A stretch of DNA of 64,000 nucleotides from Acidobacteriota bacterium. Its GTDB lineage: Bacteria; Acidobacteriota; Blastocatellia; Pyrinomonadales; Pyrinomonadaceae. A model generated the notes under the pieces. The model made no database searches. It saw only the letters and a program-made list of their open reading frames with translations, and was not told the origin of the DNA. Below are positions 60,690 to 64,000 of the stretch, in pieces. Numbering within the stretch: the stretch's first letter is position 1; each line of letters starts with the position of its first letter. The position numbers were made by a program, and so were the translations under genes. The stretch is from NCBI GenBank assembly GCA_003697135.1, contig RFGC01000035.1, forward strand, positions 434,001 through 498,000, read 5' to 3'.

Positions 60690-62712
60690 AAGCCTCCTCC
60701 TCCTTTATCTGAAAAAATTTTTCTGGGTCAAAAGCAATTGCTTTCGACCTTCTCAAATTTTGCAAAATTTTTATAAATTCGGCAAGTCCAATCTGCCCAA
60801 GATCACCGTGTTTTCTTTCGCGAACAGCGATTAGTCCAGATTCTTTCTCTTTGTCACCTAAAATCAGCATGAAAGGAATTTTTTGCAGTTGAGCATCTCT
60901 TATCTTTGCACCTATTTTGTCGGATTTCAAATTAACCTCAACCCGAAAATCATGCTCTCTGAGCTTACTTGCGACTTCTTCTGCATAATCGTTGATTCTA
61001 TCAGTTATAGGCAGAATTGCTACCTGAACTGGTGCAAGCCAAAATGGGAAAGCACCTGCGTAATGCTCTATCAAAACCCCGAAGAATCTTTCAATCGAGC
61101 CAAAAAGCGCGCGATGCACCATCACGGGACGATGCGGCTTGTTGTCTTCTCCGATGTATTCAAGCTCAAATCTTTCCGGCAAGTTAAAGTCAAACTGGAC
61201 GGTTGAAAGTTGCCAAAGCCTTCCGATAGAGTCTTCAACCTTAATATCAATTTTAGGCCCGTAAAATGCCGCTTCTCCTTCGATTCTTTCGTAGCTTATA
61301 CCTCGCTTTTCAAGAGCATGAACTAACGCTTTTTCTGCTTTTTCCCAGTCTGCATCCGAACCCAGATAATGCTTATTGTCATCTTTCCCACGCACCGAAA
61401 GCTCGACTTTGAATTTCTCGAATCCAAAAGTTTTCAGAACATCGTATGCAAAATCAACGCATCCACCGACTTCATCTTCGACCTGCTCTGGCGTGCAGAA
61501 GATATGAGCATCATCTTGAGTAAACCCACGAACACGCATCAAGCCATGAAGCGTGCCTGAAAGCTCTGCACGATAAACAGTTCCCAATTCGGCATATCTC
61601 AAAGGGAGTTCCCTGTAAGAACGCGGGCGAGTTTTGTAGATGCCAATATGAAAGGGACAATTCATCGGTTTTATGCGAAATTCAATCTCTTCGTTGAATT
61701 TTTCGGGCATCTTCATCGGCTCGAAAAGCGAGTCGGCATAGTTTTCTTCATGACCCGATATTTGCCACAGTTGGCGCTTTGCAATATGAGGAGTGAAAAC
61801 CATTCCGTAGCCACGTTTTTGTAGCTCATAGCGCAAGTAATCTTCCATTTCTTTTCTGATCGCTCCGCCCTTCGGATGCCAAAATATCAAGCCTTGTCCG
61901 TATTCTTCATGAATGGAGAAAAGATCAAGTTCCTTCCCAAGACGACGATGATCGCGCTTTTCAGCTTCCTCTCGCTGTTTAAGCCATGCATTCAATTCTT
62001 CTTCGGTCGCAAAAGCAGTTCCGTAGATTCTTTGCATCTGCTCGCGGCTTGAGTCGCCTTTCCAGTAAGCTCCCGAAATCGCCAGCAACTTGAATGCTTT
62101 GAGTTTTCCAGTGTGCGGAACGTGTGGACCTAAACAGAAATCAATAAACGGCGAGTTGTCAATGTAATAAACACTTCCTACTTTGTCAACTTTTTCGTCA
62201 ATCAATTCACACTTAAGCGGTTCTTGCCTCTCTCTGAAAATCTCAAGAATTTTTTCCTTTTCAACTTCTTCGCGCCTATAGGGAAGATTCCGCTTAGCCA
62301 TTTCACGCATTCTCTTTTCGATAATCGGCAAATCTGCTTCTGTCAATTGCCTAGGCGCGATTACATCGTAGAAAAATCCGTATCTCGGATCGTCCATCAA
62401 AGCAGGTCCGATACCGAGTTTTGTGCCCGGAAACAAATCAAGAACCGCGGCCGCAAGAAGATGAGCCGTTGAATGCCTTATAACTTCCAATCCTTCGCGT
62501 GTATCGGGAAAAATAGGCTCAATCTCTACGACTTCGCTAGTTAACGGCAATTCTCGATTGAGATCAACTTCTTGCCCGTTAACCTTCGCCGCAATAGCTT
62601 TTTTGGCTATTTCCTTGTCGAATAACTTTAGTGCATCTAAAACCGTCGCCGGTAAGTTTATGGTCTTTACGACTTCAGTTTTACTTCCACTTAGCCTTAT
62701 GTTTATTTCCAT
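60679..62712 (-). CDS. thrS: Threonine--tRNA ligase
   Basis: 677 aa from the ATG at 62712 ([10 protein letters not shown]), the usual TGS-domain start; the upstream ATGs would add up to 15 atypical residues. TGS domain (1-62), editing domain with HSTAHLLA and the HPC-like [10 protein letters not shown] region, class II core with zinc ligands Cys in MNCPFHI and His in VHRALFGS, and a C-terminal anticodon-binding domain. First gene of thrS-infC-rpmI-rplT-pheS-pheT. No T-box leader was seen. Confidence 0.96.
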   Translation of the reverse strand: MEINIRLSGSKTEVVKTINLPATVLDALKLFDKEIAKKAIAAKVNGQEVDLNRELPLTSEVVEIEPIFPDTREGLEVIRHSTAHLLAAAVLDLFPGTKLGIGPALMDDPRYGFFYDVIAPRQLTEADLPIIEKRMREMAKRNLPYRREEVEKEKILEIFRERQEPLKCELIDEKVDKVGSVYYIDNSPFIDFCLGPHVPHTGKLKAFKLLAISGAYWKGDSSREQMQRIYGTAFATEEELNAWLKQREEAEKRDHRRLGKELDLFSIHEEYGQGLIFWHPKGGAIRKEMEDYLRYELQKRGYGMVFTPHIAKRQLWQISGHEENYADSLFEPMKMPEKFNEEIEFRIKPMNCPFHIGIYKTRPRSYRELPLRYAELGTVYRAELSGTLHGLMRVRGFTQDDAHIFCTPEQVEDEVGGCVDFAYDVLKTFGFEKFKVELSVRGKDDNKHYLGSDADWEKAEKALVHALEKRGISYERIEGEAAFYGPKIDIKVEDSIGRLWQLSTVQFDFNLPERFELEYIGEDNKPHRPVMVHRALFGSIERFFGVLIEHYAGAFPFWLAPVQVAILPITDRINDYAEEVASKLREHDFRVEVNLKSDKIGAKIRDAQLQKIPFMLILGDKEKESGLIAVRERKHGDLGQIGLAEFIKILQNLRRSKAIAFDPEKFFQIKEEEAYKA

Positions 62713-62814
62713 ATCAAGATGAAAAGACTCAAAACAAAAAGCTAGCATTTCAACCATCGAGTTTCAAGTTTTATCGAGCCTAACACTTTTTGCTTCAAGA
62801 TTTGAACATTTAGC

Positions 62815-62843
62815 TTTTAGAACCTAAAACGGTTAGGCTAAAA
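62815..62843. promoter_or_regulatory. Inverted-repeat element between thrS and the DCC-family gene
   Basis: TTTTAG-AA-CCTAA-AACGG-TTAGG-CTAAAA forms an 11-bp stem with a 2-nt bulge and 5-nt loop. It sits about 100 bp upstream of thrS and 19 bp upstream of the divergent DCC gene start. Could be a terminator-like leader hairpin or an operator shared by the two genes. Confidence 0.3.
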
Positions 62844-62861
62844 TTGAACTCGGAGATAGGC

Positions 62862-63263
62862 ATGGAAAATCCAATTGTTTTGTTCGATGGTGATTGCGCG
62901 TTCTGTGATGCATCTGTGAGATTTATTATCTCTCGTGATCCAAAAGGTATTTTCAAATTTGCTCCTCTTCGTTCATCAGCAGGTAAAGAACTTGCCGAAA
63001 AATACGGATTTGATCCTGAAAAAACAGACTCGACCGTTTTACTAGAAAACGGGAAAGCTTATACCCATTCAACAGCCGTTTTGAAAATCGCCAAAAGACT
63101 AAAAGGCTTACAATGGAAGATTTTTTATGCTTTGATTCTTGTCCCAAAACCTCTGAGAGATTTTGTTTACAAAATCATCGCCCGAAATCGTCACAAGTTT
63201 TTCAAAAACGACACTTGTCTTGCACCAACAAATGCTGAATTTAGAAAAAGATTTTTGAGCTAG
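62862..63263 (+). CDS. Thiol-disulfide oxidoreductase DCC family protein (DUF393)
   Basis: 133 aa from the ATG at 62862 (GGAG 7 nt upstream). The family signature FDGDCAFCDAS (DxxCxxC type) is near the N-terminus, followed by FKFAPLRSSAGKELAEKYGF and STVLLENGKAYTHSTAVLKI, a thioredoxin-like fold. Function is poorly known; a redox role is inferred from the CxxC. The next gene, mutS2, starts 8 bp downstream, so the two may be co-transcribed. Confidence 0.9.
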   Translation: MENPIVLFDGDCAFCDASVRFIISRDPKGIFKFAPLRSSAGKELAEKYGFDPEKTDSTVLLENGKAYTHSTAVLKIAKRLKGLQWKIFYALILVPKPLRDFVYKIIARNRHKFFKNDTCLAPTNAEFRKRFLS

Positions 63264-63271
63264 GAAAAGCT

Positions 63272-64000
63272 GTGAAAGATTTTTCACTCGAAACTCTGGA
63301 ATACAACGAACTTTTAGAACTCATTGCCGAAAATGCCCAAACGCCCCTCGGCAAAAAGCGCGTGCTTGATCTAAAACCTTTCCAAAACCTCGATGCGCTC
63401 AAAAATCAACTACAAGCTTTGAAAGAAATAACTTTCCTCATAAACGAAAACCATGTTCGGTGGGAGTTTTCTGATATTTTCGATCCAAGTGAAGCGATTT
63501 CGATTTTGAAAATTCAAAATGCCTCTCTCGGAGTGCATGAGCTTTCAAGAATATGTCACCTTTGCAAAATGGCACTTTCTTTGCGCGCCGAAATTGAATC
63601 TTTCAAAGCTGATACACCGACGCTTTGGGAAAAAGCAAAAAAGTTGCCTACAAGTCTCACTACGGCAATTCAGAAGATCGAAAGGGCGATTCTACCGAAC
63701 GGTGAGATAAGCGATCTGGCATCGCCAGAGCTTTCCGAAATAAGGCGTGAAATCCTTCGGCAAAGAGAACGCTTAATCAGAATGATGGAAAGAATTATCC
63801 GCTCAGCTGGCGATGCAATTCAAGATACAATAATCACACAGCGAAACGAAAGATTTGTAATCCCTGTTAAAGCCGATTTTCGCGGAAGCCTGCAAGGCGT
63901 AACTCACGGTTTTTCCTCTTCGGGAGCAACAGCCTTTGTGGAACCGCTAGAAGCCATTGAACTGAACAATGAGCTTCAGATTTTAAGGGAACGAGAAGAG
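63272..64000 (+). CDS. mutS2: Endonuclease MutS2, N-terminal part (runs off the window)
   Basis: 243 codons from a GTG with AGGA 6 nt upstream, open to the edge of the window. The start LETLEYNELLELIAENAQTP, with the later RNERFVIPVKADFRGSLQGV and HGFSSSGATAFVEPLEAIEL, is typical of the MutS2 core/lever region. The ATPase and Smr nuclease domains would lie beyond the edge. MutS2 suppresses homologous recombination or rescues collided ribosomes, depending on species. Confidence 0.93.
   Translation, partial: MKDFSLETLEYNELLELIAENAQTPLGKKRVLDLKPFQNLDALKNQLQALKEITFLINENHVRWEFSDIFDPSEAISILKIQNASLGVHELSRICHLCKMALSLRAEIESFKADTPTLWEKAKKLPTSLTTAIQKIERAILPNGEISDLASPELSEIRREILRQRERLIRMMERIIRSAGDAIQDTIITQRNERFVIPVKADFRGSLQGVTHGFSSSGATAFVEPLEAIELNNELQILREREE

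Noticed and set aside
62713-62861. T-box leader for thrS
   Set aside because: No T-box core sequence and too little space for the specifier and antiterminator stems.

Overview
The window (about 40% GC by eye) looks like a chromosomal segment of a Gram-negative bacterium, most likely an Acidobacteriota, possibly a low-GC Blastocatellia-type lineage. The evidence is a VWFA-domain protein of the type described as acidobacterial (4033-5022), two DUF3857/transglutaminase proteins, a TamB-Omp85 outer-membrane pair, and many signal peptides and lipoproteins. The species cannot be named from sequence alone. Gene density is high. No stretch over 300 bases lacks a gene, and no rRNA, CRISPR array, intact insertion sequence or prophage was seen. 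There is one tRNA (Lys, TTT).

Layout. 48-3930 (minus): a Zn-ribbon membrane protein, a degenerate Ser/Thr kinase and a TPR protein, in one operon. 4033-8732: VWA protein, patatin, intracellular-type subtilase and two thioredoxin-fold exported proteins. 8852-11912 (minus): a compact bacterial microcompartment operon made of Rex, a class II aldolase, one BMC-H, three EutN/BMC-P pentamer proteins and a small coiled-coil/cysteine protein. 12017-15128: ruvA, ruvB and a ribBA-like gene whose GTP cyclohydrolase half has lost its metal ligands. 15167-23592: TamB and Omp85. 23613-27076: CPBP protease, an ECF sigma factor with a PDZ-bearing anti-sigma candidate, and a LolA-like protein. 27219-33297: trmL, class I fructose-bisphosphate aldolase, twin DUF3857 proteins, tRNA-Lys. 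33388-37107: UDP-sugar epimerase, UDP-glucose dehydrogenase and two FecR-domain membrane proteins. 37337-47754: M14 carboxypeptidase, histidine kinase, PilZ, glutaminyl cyclase, a SurA-like/DsbA fusion, a BtuF-like protein, a VOC protein, a hypothetical and an SDR. 47833-51795: trpE, an ankyrin lipoprotein, trpG and trpD. 51879-55924: recG, an SDR and an acid phosphatase. 56204-62712 (minus): thrS-infC-rpmI-rplT-pheS-pheT. 62862-64000: a DCC-family protein and the start of mutS2.

Most notable points: the microcompartment operon headed by the redox regulator Rex, with two candidate encapsulation helices; an infC gene with no AUG/GUG/UUG/CUG start available and an AUA codon behind a strong Shine-Dalgarno; a PheT lacking the N-terminal tRNA-binding OB domain; a kinase whose DFG motif reads GFP; a RibBX-like RibBA; and two adjacent FecR proteins sharing a C-terminal membrane helix plus SPTR tail.
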